A DNA stretch of 64,000 nucleotides from Chloroflexota bacterium (lineage in GTDB: Bacteria; Chloroflexota; Anaerolineae; JAAYZQ01), in NCBI GenBank assembly GCA_018606645.1, contig JAGVRI010000001.1, forward strand, positions 386,926-450,925, in the 5' to 3' direction. Below are positions 1-10,225 of the stretch, one piece after another. The notes beneath the pieces were generated by a model. That model ran no database searches. It was not told the DNA's origin and saw nothing but the letters and a program-made list of their open reading frames with translations. Numbering within the stretch: the stretch's first letter is position 1; each line of letters begins with the position of its first letter. A program made the position numbers and the translations under genes.

Positions 1-227
1 ATCTTGGCCGTGGCATCGCCCAACAAGAACCCCACGGTGATGATCAGGTCATAGTCCTGCTCGGCAAATTCGGTGATGTTCTTCTCATAGTCCGCCTGGG
101 CCTGGCTCTCGATGAACTGAGCTTGAACCCCCAGCTCCTCCTGCGCTCGCTTTAACCCTTCCCAGGTGTTCTGGTTAAAGCTGGCGTCATCAATGCCCCC
201 CACGTCCGAGACCATCCCTACCTTCAC
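1..227. repeat. Direct repeat copy 2 (second BMP domain start)
   Basis: This segment is repeated at 970-1196 in the same orientation with an offset of 969 bp (323 codons). I see only about two mismatches over 227 bp. It encodes the start of the second BMP domain and runs off the window edge, so the true repeat may be longer. Confidence 0.9.
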
Positions 228-1364
228 CTGGACCGCCGGCGTCGGGGTCGGTTCCTCGCCTACCGGCCAGCCGGTTTTGATGGTGCCGTCAATGATGCCC
301 TGCTTGATGGCTTCGATCTCCTGCTTGAGTTCATCAGGAATCTCGTCCTCAAAGTCGTGATACGGGGCCATCCCAACCCCACCATTGGCCAGCGTGCCAA
401 CATACACCGAACCACCGGGGAACTGCCCCTTCAACAGGGCCTCAACTACACTAAAGACCGCATTGTCCAAACGCTTCATGCACGAGCTGATGAGAATGTC
501 CTTCTCGTTGGGCAAGGTGTAGTACTGGTCCACATCCACGCCAATCCCCCACTTGCCCCGCTCCTTGGCCGCCGCCAGACCCCCATTCCCGGTCTTGCCG
601 CCCACACCAAAGATGACATCCACCCCCTCGTCAATCAGCGAGTTGCCCTGAATCTTGCCCTGGTCCGGAGCCTCAAAGTCGCCCACATAGACACCCTTGA
701 CCTGGACGTTCTTCCCCTTCTTCTCGTTGTAGTACTTGACGCCGTTCTCGTAGGCAACAATAAAGATCTCCACCGGCGGAATCTTCATCCCGGCTACATA
801 CCCAACCTGCGGATCAGCCGGGTCCTTCATATCCGCCCACGCAGCCGCCAAGTAGCCGATGGGGAAGGCCGCCTCGTCGGTGTTAAACACAATGCCGGCC
901 ACGTTGGGAATCGGCGGATCGTAGGCATAGTCCACGATGGCAAACTTGGTGTCCGGATACTGCTGGGCCATCTTGGCCGTGGCATCGCCCAACAAGAACC
1001 CCACGGTGATGATCAGGTCATAGTCCTGCTCGGCAAATTCGGTGATGTTCTTCTCATAGTCCGCCTGGGCCTGGCTCTCGATGAACTGAGCTTGAACCCC
1101 CAGCTCCTCCTGCGCTCGCTTTAACCCTTCCCAGGTGTTCTGGTTAAAGCTGGCGTCGTCAATGCCCCCCACGTCCGAGACCATCCCCACCTTCACTACT
1201 TTTTCGGCGGGAGGCTGGGTAGGCTGGGCTGCTGGCGGCTGGGTCGGCGCTGTCGTGGGCGCCTCAGTTGGCGCAGCAGTGGGTGCCGGTGTGGGTTGAC
1301 ACCCCACAACCATCAGCGACAGAATCACTACTGCAGTCAGCGTGGCAAAGGTCCATTTACGCAT
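1..1364 (-). CDS. BMP/PnrA-family substrate-binding lipoprotein with two fused BMP domains (3' end outside window)
   Basis: The reading frame is open from an ATG at 1364 to the window edge (about 454 residues), so the C-terminus is missing. It starts with a lipoprotein signal (MRKWTFATLTAVVILSL..VVGC) and a Pro/Thr/Ala-rich linker. A full BMP domain (PF02608) follows, beginning KVGMVSDVGGIDDASFNQ. After GWPVGEEPTPTPAVQ the same domain start (VKVGMVSDVGG) recurs in frame, with nearly identical DNA. Family knowledge: BMP proteins bind nucleosides for ABC uptake; a nucleoside or related ligand is inferred here. The ribosome site GGAGGG lies just before the ATG, and a sigma-A promoter lies at 1488-1516. 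Family members usually have one BMP domain, so a tandem fusion is unusual. Very confident of family, less of ligand. Confidence 0.88.
   Translation of the reverse strand, partial: MRKWTFATLTAVVILSLMVVGCQPTPAPTAAPTEAPTTAPTQPPAAQPTQPPAEKVVKVGMVSDVGGIDDASFNQNTWEGLKRAQEELGVQAQFIESQAQADYEKNITEFAEQDYDLIITVGFLLGDATAKMAQQYPDTKFAIVDYAYDPPIPNVAGIVFNTDEAAFPIGYLAAAWADMKDPADPQVGYVAGMKIPPVEIFIVAYENGVKYYNEKKGKNVQVKGVYVGDFEAPDQGKIQGNSLIDEGVDVIFGVGGKTGNGGLAAAKERGKWGIGVDVDQYYTLPNEKDILISSCMKRLDNAVFSVVEALLKGQFPGGSVYVGTLANGGVGMAPYHDFEDEIPDELKQEIEAIKQGIIDGTIKTGWPVGEEPTPTPAVQVKVGMVSDVGGIDDASFNQNTWEGLKRAQEELGVQAQFIESQAQADYEKNITEFAEQDYDLIITVGFLLGDATAK
970..1196. repeat. Direct repeat copy 1 (first BMP domain start)
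   Basis: Partner of the copy at 1-227. It encodes the first about 75 residues of the first BMP domain. The near identity at the DNA level indicates recent duplication or gene conversion within the gene; an assembly artefact at the contig edge is the main alternative. Confidence 0.9.
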
Positions 1365-1441
1365 TTCTTCCCTCCTTTGAGTTTCAGAACAATTGGGTTT
1401 CGCTGAATACGATTAACCAAGAGATGGGAACTGGACTCAGT

Positions 1442-1455
1442 GGATCACCTCCTTA
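1442..1455 (-). promoter_or_regulatory. 14-nt perfect anti-Shine-Dalgarno complement in the BMP gene leader
   Basis: On the minus strand this reads TAAGGAGGTGATCC, the exact complement of the 16S rRNA 3' tail. It lies in the predicted 5' UTR, about 80 nt upstream of the BMP start, with no long reading frame behind it. Only the tiny frame GTG-ATC-CAC-TGA overlaps it. It may be a standby or decoy ribosome site. Confidence 0.5.
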
Positions 1456-1487
1456 TTCGGAATCTATTGTGCTGGCTCACGCCATCT

Positions 1488-1516
1488 ATTATACTCGAAC
1501 TTGACGCGGTTGGCAA
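1488..1516 (-). promoter_or_regulatory. Sigma-A promoter for the BMP lipoprotein gene
   Basis: Minus strand TTGCCA (1511-1516), 17-bp spacer, TATAAT (1488-1493). Transcription would start near 1481, leaving a leader of about 117 nt before the ATG at 1364. Confidence 0.75.
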
Positions 1517-1599
1517 GACTTCTTCTGGGGGAATGTAGGGTCATCACAAAGTTTATTGAATTGCCCAGCCGAGGCGGGACGAGGGCGGCTGGCCATCAT

Positions 1600-1628
1600 T
1601 TGACCCACACCGGGAGATGCGGTACAAT
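1600..1628 (+). promoter_or_regulatory. Sigma-A promoter for the Nudix gene
   Basis: TTGACC (1600-1605), 17-bp spacer, TACAAT (1623-1628), located 20 bp upstream of the Nudix start codon. Confidence 0.7.
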
Positions 1629-1648
1629 GGGGAGGGCTTGAGGAAACG

Positions 1649-2074
1649 ATGAAGCGCGAATATCCAGAATCGCCGATCGTCGCCGTCGGGGTGATCATCC
1701 GCCGCGATCACCAGATCCTCCTGGTCCGGCGGGGCCAGCCCCCTTCCCTGGGTTACTGGACCTTTCCGGGCGGAGCGGTCGAACTGGGGGAACCTATTCA
1801 AGAGGCCGCCAGACGCGAGGCGCTGGAGGAAACGGGGTTGGAGGTGGAGGTGGGAGAAGTGGCCACGGTCATTGACCATGTCGTCCGTGATGAGGCCGGC
1901 CGGGTGCGCTACCACTATGTCATTGTGGACTATCTGGCTACTCCGGTGGGCGGCAAGCTGGAGCCCGGCTCCGACGTCAGCGACGCGCGGTGGGTCGGAC
2001 TGGCCGATCTGGAGAACCTGGAGATCACCGAGAAGGCCGGGCAGTTGGTTCGACAGCTTCTGGCCGGAACATAA
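1649..2074 (+). CDS. Nudix hydrolase (ADP-ribose pyrophosphatase / MutT-like)
   Basis: 141 residues. A complete Nudix box is visible: GGAVELGEP..EAARREALEETGLE, matching GX5EX7REUXEEXGU. The glutamates of REALEETG bind the metals. The N-terminal strand VGVIIRRDHQILLVRRG and WTFPGG are typical of the family. Nudix enzymes hydrolyse nucleoside diphosphates linked to another group; the substrate cannot be read from this sequence. The ATG at 1649 follows GAGG and has its own promoter at 1600-1628. The gene is convergent with ligA, with only 25 bp between the two stops, so it is probably monocistronic. Confidence 0.92.
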   Translation: MKREYPESPIVAVGVIIRRDHQILLVRRGQPPSLGYWTFPGGAVELGEPIQEAARREALEETGLEVEVGEVATVIDHVVRDEAGRVRYHYVIVDYLATPVGGKLEPGSDVSDARWVGLADLENLEITEKAGQLVRQLLAGT

Positions 2075-2099
2075 GACCGCCGGACCGGTCGCCTGACAT

Positions 2100-4301
<2,202 letters not shown>

Positions 4302-4595
4302 CTAAGGGTAGAGCTTCAGGGTAACGGGCAGGTAGACGTAATAGACGGTGGCAAACCAATACCCCCCGCTGACCGCATAATGGGCGCTGGTCGAATAAGG
4401 TGGGCTGGCCGCCCCCTGTCCGACGGTGCTGTTCACCCGGTAACTCGCCGAAGCCACCGGCTGCCCGCCCCCGCCGATGACGTGCCACTCCAGGTTATAG
4501 TGGGCCGACGTCTGGGCCAGCGCCGCCCCGCCCAGCGACAGGATAAGCCACAAAAGTGTCAACGCCAACAGGATCCAGGTTCGCGTACGCTTCAT
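4302..4595 (-). CDS. Small secreted protein with C-terminal YLPVTLKL tail
   Basis: 97 residues: a clear signal peptide (MKRTRTWILLALTLLWLILSLGGAALAQ) and a short mature domain. Its pattern is Y-N-L-E-W..GGGG..YRV.STVGQG..YAVSGGYW, ending VYLPVTLKLYP. The same pattern occurs in the protein at 27224-27532 (YDLTW..GGG..GGTAGQ..YTLNGGFW..VYLPLVVRNY), so the two are paralogues. Tails of the type 'YLPLV' recur at the ends of secreted Chloroflexi proteins; their function is unknown to me. The gene starts 10 bp after the end of the repeat-protein gene 4605-6274, so it is probably cotranscribed with it. Function unknown; surface location inferred. Confidence 0.7.
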   Translation of the reverse strand: MKRTRTWILLALTLLWLILSLGGAALAQTSAHYNLEWHVIGGGGQPVASASYRVNSTVGQGAASPPYSTSAHYAVSGGYWFATVYYVYLPVTLKLYP

Positions 4596-4604
4596 GGCTC
4601 CCTC

Positions 4605-6274
4605 CTACTGCAAGGTGACAAAGATATAGATCAACTTCTCACCCGCCTCCAGCGGCTCGAGGGCCTTGCCCAACACCGTACCCGGCCGGGCGGTGGAGAT
4701 GCCCTCGATCTTTACCGTGGCCGCCCTGGCCGCATGGCCGGCCAGGTCCGCGCTGGAAAGCAGGTCACCGGGGTGGATAGGACCGGCCAGGGCGCTGGCT
4801 TTGACCTGGGCCGGGCCCTGGACGACCAATAGCAGATACTCGCCCGGCGCCACCGGCCCGGGCGGAGTCACCTCCGGTTCAGGCGTGGCGCCCTGGCCGT
4901 CGGACCGCCAAGACCCGCTGCGGACCTGGAAGCGGCTGTAGACCACGCCGGCCACGGCGGCGCTGTGCGCCTCGCTGGTCCTGCTCACCTGGGCCACTGG
5001 CGGGCCGCCCCCTTCCAGGGGAGAGCCCAGCCCGCTAAACACGACGACATCCCTTGGCTCCAGGGCCTCCGCACCCCCGTTCTGGACGACCTGCATCACC
5101 GCTCCGGCCAGATGATAGTTGAGCGAGTAGATGTTGTCGGGCGTGTACAGGCCATAGTTGTTGTCAGCTCGTCCGGTCAGGCCATAAAGACCGAAGCTAT
5201 TGGCGCTCTCGCCCCAAACACCCATAAAATTGGTGCTTTCACCGACCACGCCCGAACCGATGCTGCCCCAGTTCGTGCCGTAGACAGCCACCCCCCAGTC
5301 GCCATACTTGAGGCCACGGACCGCGGCGCCGCCGCCGCTGCCCTTGTAGCCCCACACGCCGGCGGCCACATTGAAATTATCGTTTTCCGTCTCGCCATAC
5401 ACCCCACTGCTCTGCGTGCTCACACCGTACACCCCCTCGCCCACGCCGCTGGAACCATATACCCCACGATCCTCGCCGATGGCCACGATGCCGACCTGGC
5501 CAACCCCTTGCCACAGGCCGCTGATGTCGCCCGCTTCGGCGCGGATGGCGTGGTTATGGGTGCTCCTGGCATAGATGCCCCACCCCCAGTTGGCGGAAAA
5601 GGTGCCGCCATGGTCCCAGTGGTGGGTTCCACTGGTACTCACCTGAATGCCGTAGCCGTCGCTGCTGTCAAAGATGCCAGCCGTCTTGGAACTGCGGGCC
5701 ACGAGCGCGTTTCCGTTCTGGCTGTAGCCCAGCAGGCCATAGCCATCGGTTGATTTGCCATACACGGCGCTGCCGGTGGCTGCCTCTCCCCACAGGGCGC
5801 TGCCGGTAGCGGGGACATGGACGTTCGTTGCCCGCAGGATCCAGCCTTCCGCTGAATCGCCCACGACCTCGGCCCCTGGCCGCAGGCTGAGGGCATAGGG
5901 CACCGGCAACAACTCCTGGCGCGGGGTGAGCCATTCGCCGTTGACATACAGGCGCAGCCAGAGCGCCTGGCCGGGAAATAGAACGGGTCCACCGCCAGCT
6001 TTACATTGAATAGACCGTGCTCCACATCCACATTGATCAGGCCGCTGTCCCAGAGCAACGTCCCTCCCGAGGAAGCGTTGTAGATCTGAAAGCGCATGGG
6101 GAAGGTGCCGGTCAGCGGCGCGCCGCCGGGGTCGGTCAACCGCCCCTGATAGTTGATCGCTTGGCCGACGATCGCCTCCGGTTCGGTCGGCCCAGCGAGC
6201 GCTCCCGCCCCACCGGCCGCCAATACCAGAACTGCCGTGACGACCACGGTCAGGCAATTCGTTCTCCTTTTCAT
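4605..6274 (-). pseudogene. Secreted repeat protein (tail-fibre/adhesin-like), interrupted by a 1-nt frameshift
   Basis: The start at 6274 gives a signal peptide (MKRRTNCLTVVVTAVLVLAAGGAGALAG), then an N-terminal domain (INYQGRLTDPGGAPLTGTF...LLWDSGLINVDVEHGLF) ending at DPFYF. The frame then shifts near 5973-5975, and the downstream frame resumes as GQALWLRLYVNGEWLTPRQ. The intact paralogue at 6479-7903 has TTC-AAC-GGC where this gene has TTC-CC-GGC, so one nucleotide is missing. With the shift repaired the protein is about 556 residues. Its middle has degenerate Gly/Tyr repeats (VYGKSTDGYGLLGYS) and its C-terminal domain ends TVLGKALEPLEAGEKLIYIFVTLQ. Whether this is a real mutation, a sequencing error in a short G run, or phase variation cannot be decided here. 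Confidence 0.75.
5871..6157. repeat. Near-identical paralogous segment, copy A (carries the deletion)
   Basis: 287 bp encoding the N-terminal domain of the repeat protein. It is nearly identical in DNA to 7499-7786, with a handful of mismatches and the 1-nt deletion near 5973-5975. Flanking parts of the two genes are far less alike, which suggests recent gene conversion or partial duplication. Confidence 0.85.
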
Positions 6275-6478
6275 CGTCCAATCCTCCTCTCTTTGGAACC
6301 CAGTCCACGGTCAAACCAGACAACCAAACAAATGGTTCGGTTTCCTCGCTCGATAGGCTCCCTCCTCTCTCTTCCGGTTCAAGGGCTATCTTCGGTCGCC
6401 AGGCCCGCGCCGCCTGTCGTCCACGTCGCCAGCAAGGCGATGAGCATCCGAATCAGGAACGTACTCTGACCTCTCTGC

Positions 6479-7903
6479 CTACCGCAGGGTGACCCAAACA
6501 GGCACTGTGCCGGTTGCGGCATCCACCGGTCCGGCCACCTTGCCCAGGATCGCGCCGGCGCGCTCTATGCCGCCCCCAACCTTCTGTGCCCTCCCTGGGA
6601 TGGAGGAGACGGTGAGCAGATCGCCGATCTGGAGGTCATCGGCGAGTGCCTCTACCCGGACGGCTGGCGCCAGTCCGCCGGTCACGATGGCCAGGTAGCC
6701 CTGGGGCGGGATGCTGCCCTCCACCGGCTGGACGTCCAGCGAGGCACCCACGCCCGGCTCCCCCTCCTTCACCTCCAAGCGCAGGGCTCGCAGCACCACG
6801 CCGCAGATGGCCGGGGCATGGGCGGCGTCGGCCTTCCGCACGGCTAACAGCGGTTCGCCGCCGAGCGGCGACTTGGCGACGCCGGCCAGGGCGACGACGT
6901 CGCCCGGTTCCAGCATCTCGTCGCCGCCGTTGACGACCACCAGCCGGTCGGCGTACAGAGTCGAATACCCACCTGCCGAGAAAATGCCCGTATCCCCGTT
7001 AAAGTAGGCGTCGTACCAACCGCTGGCGCCTCTGGCATTGATTCCCCGGTACTGTTCACTGATAAAGTAGCCGGCGTAGCCATCGTTCGCTTGTGTGCCG
7101 TTGCTCCGCGCAACCACGCCGACCCGACCCGTAAAATAACCGCCAACGCCGGAGGTGGCATGGTTTCCCACTCCATATACTCCTACGCCATTGGTGCTCT
7201 TGCCGTAAACGCCGGGAGCGAAGGCGTTGTCTGTGCTGCGCGTCGCGTTGCTGTAGCCATAGACGCCGATGCCGTTGTCGCTGTGAAAGTAGCCGCCATA
7301 GCCCCGCGCCTGGGTCGTGCCACCGTCATAGCCGTAGACGGCGTAGTTGTCGTGGCTGTACCCGGCCAGCCCAAAGCCGCCGGTGGAATAGCCGTGCACC
7401 GCTGTACTGGTGGCGCTCTCGCCCCGGATCGCCCCACCTGTGGCCACGATGTTGGTCTGGAACACCTGCACCCCCCAGCCGGTATCCGCCACAATCCTGG
7501 CCCCTGGCCGCAGGCTGAGGGCATAGGGCACCGGCAACAACTCCTGGCGCGGGGTGAGCCACTCGCCGTTGACATTCAGGCGCAGCCATAGCGCCTGGCC
7601 GTTGAAATAGAACGGGTCCACCGCCAGCTTTACATTGAATAGACCGTGCTCCACATCCACATTGATCACGTTGCTGTCCCAGAGCAACGTCCCTCCCGAG
7701 GAAGCGTCGTAGATCTGAAAGCGCATGGGGAAGGTGCCGGTCAGCGGCGCGCCGCCGGGGTCGGTGAGCCGCCCCTGATAGTTGATTTTGCCGGCCACGG
7801 TCGCCTCCGGCGCCGATTCGCCGGCGAGTGCCCCGGCCCCGCCGACCATCAGCACCAGCGCCGTGACCGCCACGACCACGATCCATACCGTTCGCGTTTT
7901 CAT
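6479..7903 (-). CDS. Secreted repeat protein (tail-fibre/adhesin-like), intact paralogue
   Basis: 474 residues from the ATG at 7903 (GGAGGG upstream). Signal peptide MKTRTVWIVVVAVTALVLMVGG.AGALA. The N-terminal domain (about residues 38-135) has INYQGRLTDPGGAPLTG and LPVPYALSLRPGA. The middle has degenerate units such as VYGYS, VYGKSTNGVGVYG and GGYF, expected to form a beta-rich fibre. The C-terminal domain has EMLEPGDVVALAG, GDLLTVSSIPGRA and GAILGKVAGPVDAATGTVPVWVTL. Similar proteins are widespread in Chloroflexi without a known role. The gene lies about 200 bp upstream of its frameshifted paralogue on the same strand. Probable secreted or surface protein; no catalytic motif seen. Confidence 0.72.
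   Translation of the reverse strand: MKTRTVWIVVVAVTALVLMVGGAGALAGESAPEATVAGKINYQGRLTDPGGAPLTGTFPMRFQIYDASSGGTLLWDSNVINVDVEHGLFNVKLAVDPFYFNGQALWLRLNVNGEWLTPRQELLPVPYALSLRPGARIVADTGWGVQVFQTNIVATGGAIRGESATSTAVHGYSTGGFGLAGYSHDNYAVYGYDGGTTQARGYGGYFHSDNGIGVYGYSNATRSTDNAFAPGVYGKSTNGVGVYGVGNHATSGVGGYFTGRVGVVARSNGTQANDGYAGYFISEQYRGINARGASGWYDAYFNGDTGIFSAGGYSTLYADRLVVVNGGDEMLEPGDVVALAGVAKSPLGGEPLLAVRKADAAHAPAICGVVLRALRLEVKEGEPGVGASLDVQPVEGSIPPQGYLAIVTGGLAPAVRVEALADDLQIGDLLTVSSIPGRAQKVGGGIERAGAILGKVAGPVDAATGTVPVWVTLR
7499..7786. repeat. Near-identical paralogous segment, copy B (intact)
   Basis: Partner of 5871-6157 and one base longer, which localises the frameshift in the neighbouring gene to a deletion. 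Confidence 0.85.
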
Positions 7904-7976
7904 TTTTCTCCCTCCGTCAAAAATAGTGATCTTTAACTCACCTCTACCCCTCCGCATCACCGCTGCACCCCTACCA

Positions 7977-8014
7977 CCCCCTTCCCCTCTCCGCCGGCGG
8001 AGAGGGGAAGGGGG
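7977..8014. repeat. 38-bp perfect palindrome, C-rich/G-rich arms
   Basis: CCCCCTTCCCCTCTCCGCC (7977-7995) is followed directly by its exact reverse complement (7996-8014). It sits between the O-antigen-ligase gene and the secreted protein gene, both on the minus strand. No U-tract follows. It looks like a dispersed intergenic palindrome rather than a standard terminator. Confidence 0.6.
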
Positions 8015-8093
8015 CAGGGGGATGAGGTGAGGTTGATCCCCTTCGGCCTCCAGATATGTTCATCCCTTGTGGCGCCCAGCCGGGCGTGAGAAG

Positions 8094-10199
8094 TCATGGC
8101 TCCAGGCCCATCTCCTGCCGTAACGCCCACGCCGCCGGGTTGTCGGGGTCGAGTCGCAGCGCCTGCTCCAGGGCCAGCGCCGCTGCTTCGGACTGGCCCA
8201 ATTGCCAGGAACAGCGGGCCACCCCCAGGTGAGCGTCGCCCAGCTCAGGCGCCCAATGGACCGCTTGCCGGTACGCAGCCAGCGCCGCCTCCACCTGTCC
8301 CCGGGCCAGCTCAGCGTCGCCCAGGTGGAGATAGGCGTAGCCATCGGTCGCATCCAGGTCCACCGCCTGGCGGAATTTGGCCGCCGCTTCGGCGAAACGA
8401 CCCTCTTCCAGGTCCACCATCCCCCAGTTGGTGTAGAGCATCGCATGGTGAGGCGCCAAGGCCGTGGCTTGCCGGTAGGCGTCGTGAGCCAGGGGTAGTT
8501 TCCCGACGTCCCAGCGATTGCCCCACACTCCGTACAGTTCGCCCAGCGCCGCCCAGATGTGATAGTCGCCGGGGCGCAGGTCTCGGGCAGCAAGCAGCCC
8601 GGCCTCGGCCTGCTGTAGCCAGGGGAGGGGGTCGTGGGCGCCTCTGAGCGCCTGTTGCAGGCAGGCCCAGCTCAGCGCCAGGCGATAGGCTGGTTCGACG
8701 GGCCACAAGTCCACCGCCCGCTGCCAGGCGGTGATAGACTCCGACCAATCGCCCAGCGCGGCCCGCCGGTCGGCAGTCCAGGCGGCCACGTCGGCGAGCA
8801 GGGGTTGAGCGTTGAACTGAGCCACGGCGACAGCCACGCCGGCCAGCCCCAGCCCCGCTACCGCCCAACGCCGACTCGTTGCTCGCCGCTGCGACCGGGG
8901 GAGGGGGGACAGGAAAGGTGCTTCCCCCTTTATGACCTGCCCGGACAGACCCGCGACGATGCCCATCAGCAGCCACGTTGCCGTCGCCGTGGCCGTCACA
9001 TCAAAGCTTACCAGATTCCCGACCAGGTTGCCGGCCACCGCCGCCAGACAGGCGGCCAGGAGCGTCCGCTCCGGCCCTTGACACAGCCGGTGCATCGCCC
9101 GCCACCCAACCCCGAACAAGAGGGCCAGCAGGGCCAGCCAGGCCAACAGGCCCAGCCCGCCGGTGGTCACCGCCGTATCCAGGAACAGGTTATGGGCGCG
9201 GTCCACCACCACTCCCCGGCCCTGATAATAGACCAGTTGCGGCGGGTAGACGCGGGGGAAGACCAATCCGAGCGTCTCGGGGCCGTAGCCCAGCAGCGGC
9301 CGTCGGGCGATCAGCTCCAGCGTGGCGCGCCAGATGGTCAGCCGCGCTGCTTCCGACCCGCCCTGGCTGCCCAGCCATAGCGCCCCCACCAGAGTGCCCA
9401 TTAAGACGAGCAGACCGAGAACGACGAGCGCCCACCGCGCCCGCCGGCCGAGGTGTGGCCAGAACCAGAGCAAGCCGAAAAGCGCCACGGCTGCCCCGGC
9501 CGCCAGCCATGCCCCCCGCGCCAGGGTGAGGGCCACGATCCCCAGTTCCCCGACGACGAGCAGGCCCACTGCCAGGCGGAGCCAACCCGACCGGCTCATC
9601 ACCAGCCAGGCCAGGGTCAAGGGAAGGAGCATGGCCAGATAGGCCCCCAAGAAGTTCGACCGGCCCAATGTAGCGAACACCGGAGACCGGGCATCGGTGA
9701 CCAGGTTGACCGGCTGCCAGCCGAAGGCCTGGGCCAGGCCCAGCGCGACCAGCGGCCCACCGGTGGCGACCATCGCTCTCAGCAGCCGCCAGGCCTGCTC
9801 AGTGGTGCGCAGTCGGGCCGAGACCACCAGGAAGAGAAAGAGGTAGCTCAACTGGGTGAGCAACCCCTGGGCGCGCTCGTAGCTGCCCCATAGGCTCAGC
9901 CGCCAGTCCACCGAGAGCCCGGAACTCAGAATCTGCAGCGCGGCCACGGCCAACGCCGGTCCCCACAGGGGATTGCGCCGCAGTTCGCTCCAGAGCGGGC
10001 GGCGGGCAAGCCAGAGGTCTGTCAGCCACACGCCGGCCACGATCCAGGTCAATGTGCGGGCCAGCGCTGCCTTGGGCAGCTCAAACGGCTGCCTGGCCCA
10101 CAGGTTCACCGCCAGTGGTGTCAGGATGGCGACCAGCAGCCAGCCGGCTTCGAGAAGCAGGTTGGCAGCTTCGGATTCGAGCTGCCTTTCGTCTATCAC
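8094..10199 (-). CDS. O-antigen ligase/polymerase-like membrane protein with C-terminal TPR repeats
   Basis: About 701 residues from a GTG at 10199 (AGGAG upstream). The frame is open to 10346, but a start there would overlap the preceding gene by 120 bp. The N-terminal two thirds hold about a dozen hydrophobic segments. A Wzy_C-like core (PF04932) is visible in TLGRSNFLGAYLAMLLPLTLAWL and ARRPLLGYGPETLGLVFPR...VVDRAHNLFLDTAVTTGGLGLLAWL. The C-terminal 200 residues are TPR-like (HAMLYTNWGMVDLEEGRFAEAA.FRQAVDLDA..YAYLHLGDAELARGQ). Family role: polymerising or transferring lipid-linked glycans at the membrane; the substrate is unknown. It sits 26 bp downstream of the SIS-domain gene, probably in one operon. 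Confidence 0.8.
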   Translation of the reverse strand: MIDERQLESEAANLLLEAGWLLVAILTPLAVNLWARQPFELPKAALARTLTWIVAGVWLTDLWLARRPLWSELRRNPLWGPALAVAALQILSSGLSVDWRLSLWGSYERAQGLLTQLSYLFLFLVVSARLRTTEQAWRLLRAMVATGGPLVALGLAQAFGWQPVNLVTDARSPVFATLGRSNFLGAYLAMLLPLTLAWLVMSRSGWLRLAVGLLVVGELGIVALTLARGAWLAAGAAVALFGLLWFWPHLGRRARWALVVLGLLVLMGTLVGALWLGSQGGSEAARLTIWRATLELIARRPLLGYGPETLGLVFPRVYPPQLVYYQGRGVVVDRAHNLFLDTAVTTGGLGLLAWLALLALLFGVGWRAMHRLCQGPERTLLAACLAAVAGNLVGNLVSFDVTATATATWLLMGIVAGLSGQVIKGEAPFLSPLPRSQRRATSRRWAVAGLGLAGVAVAVAQFNAQPLLADVAAWTADRRAALGDWSESITAWQRAVDLWPVEPAYRLALSWACLQQALRGAHDPLPWLQQAEAGLLAARDLRPGDYHIWAALGELYGVWGNRWDVGKLPLAHDAYRQATALAPHHAMLYTNWGMVDLEEGRFAEAAAKFRQAVDLDATDGYAYLHLGDAELARGQVEAALAAYRQAVHWAPELGDAHLGVARCSWQLGQSEAAALALEQALRLDPDNPAAWALRQEMGLEP

Positions 10200-10225
10200 C
10201 GGGACTCCTGTCCTGGAAGGAGAGC

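Noticed and set aside
357-1124. 255-codon open frame on the plus strand
   Set aside because: It lies opposite the BMP gene, has no family features, and its openness follows from the codon use of the real minus-strand gene.
1442-1455. Fragment of a 16S rRNA gene
   Set aside because: Only 14 nt match the 16S 3' tail and no neighbouring rRNA sequence is present.
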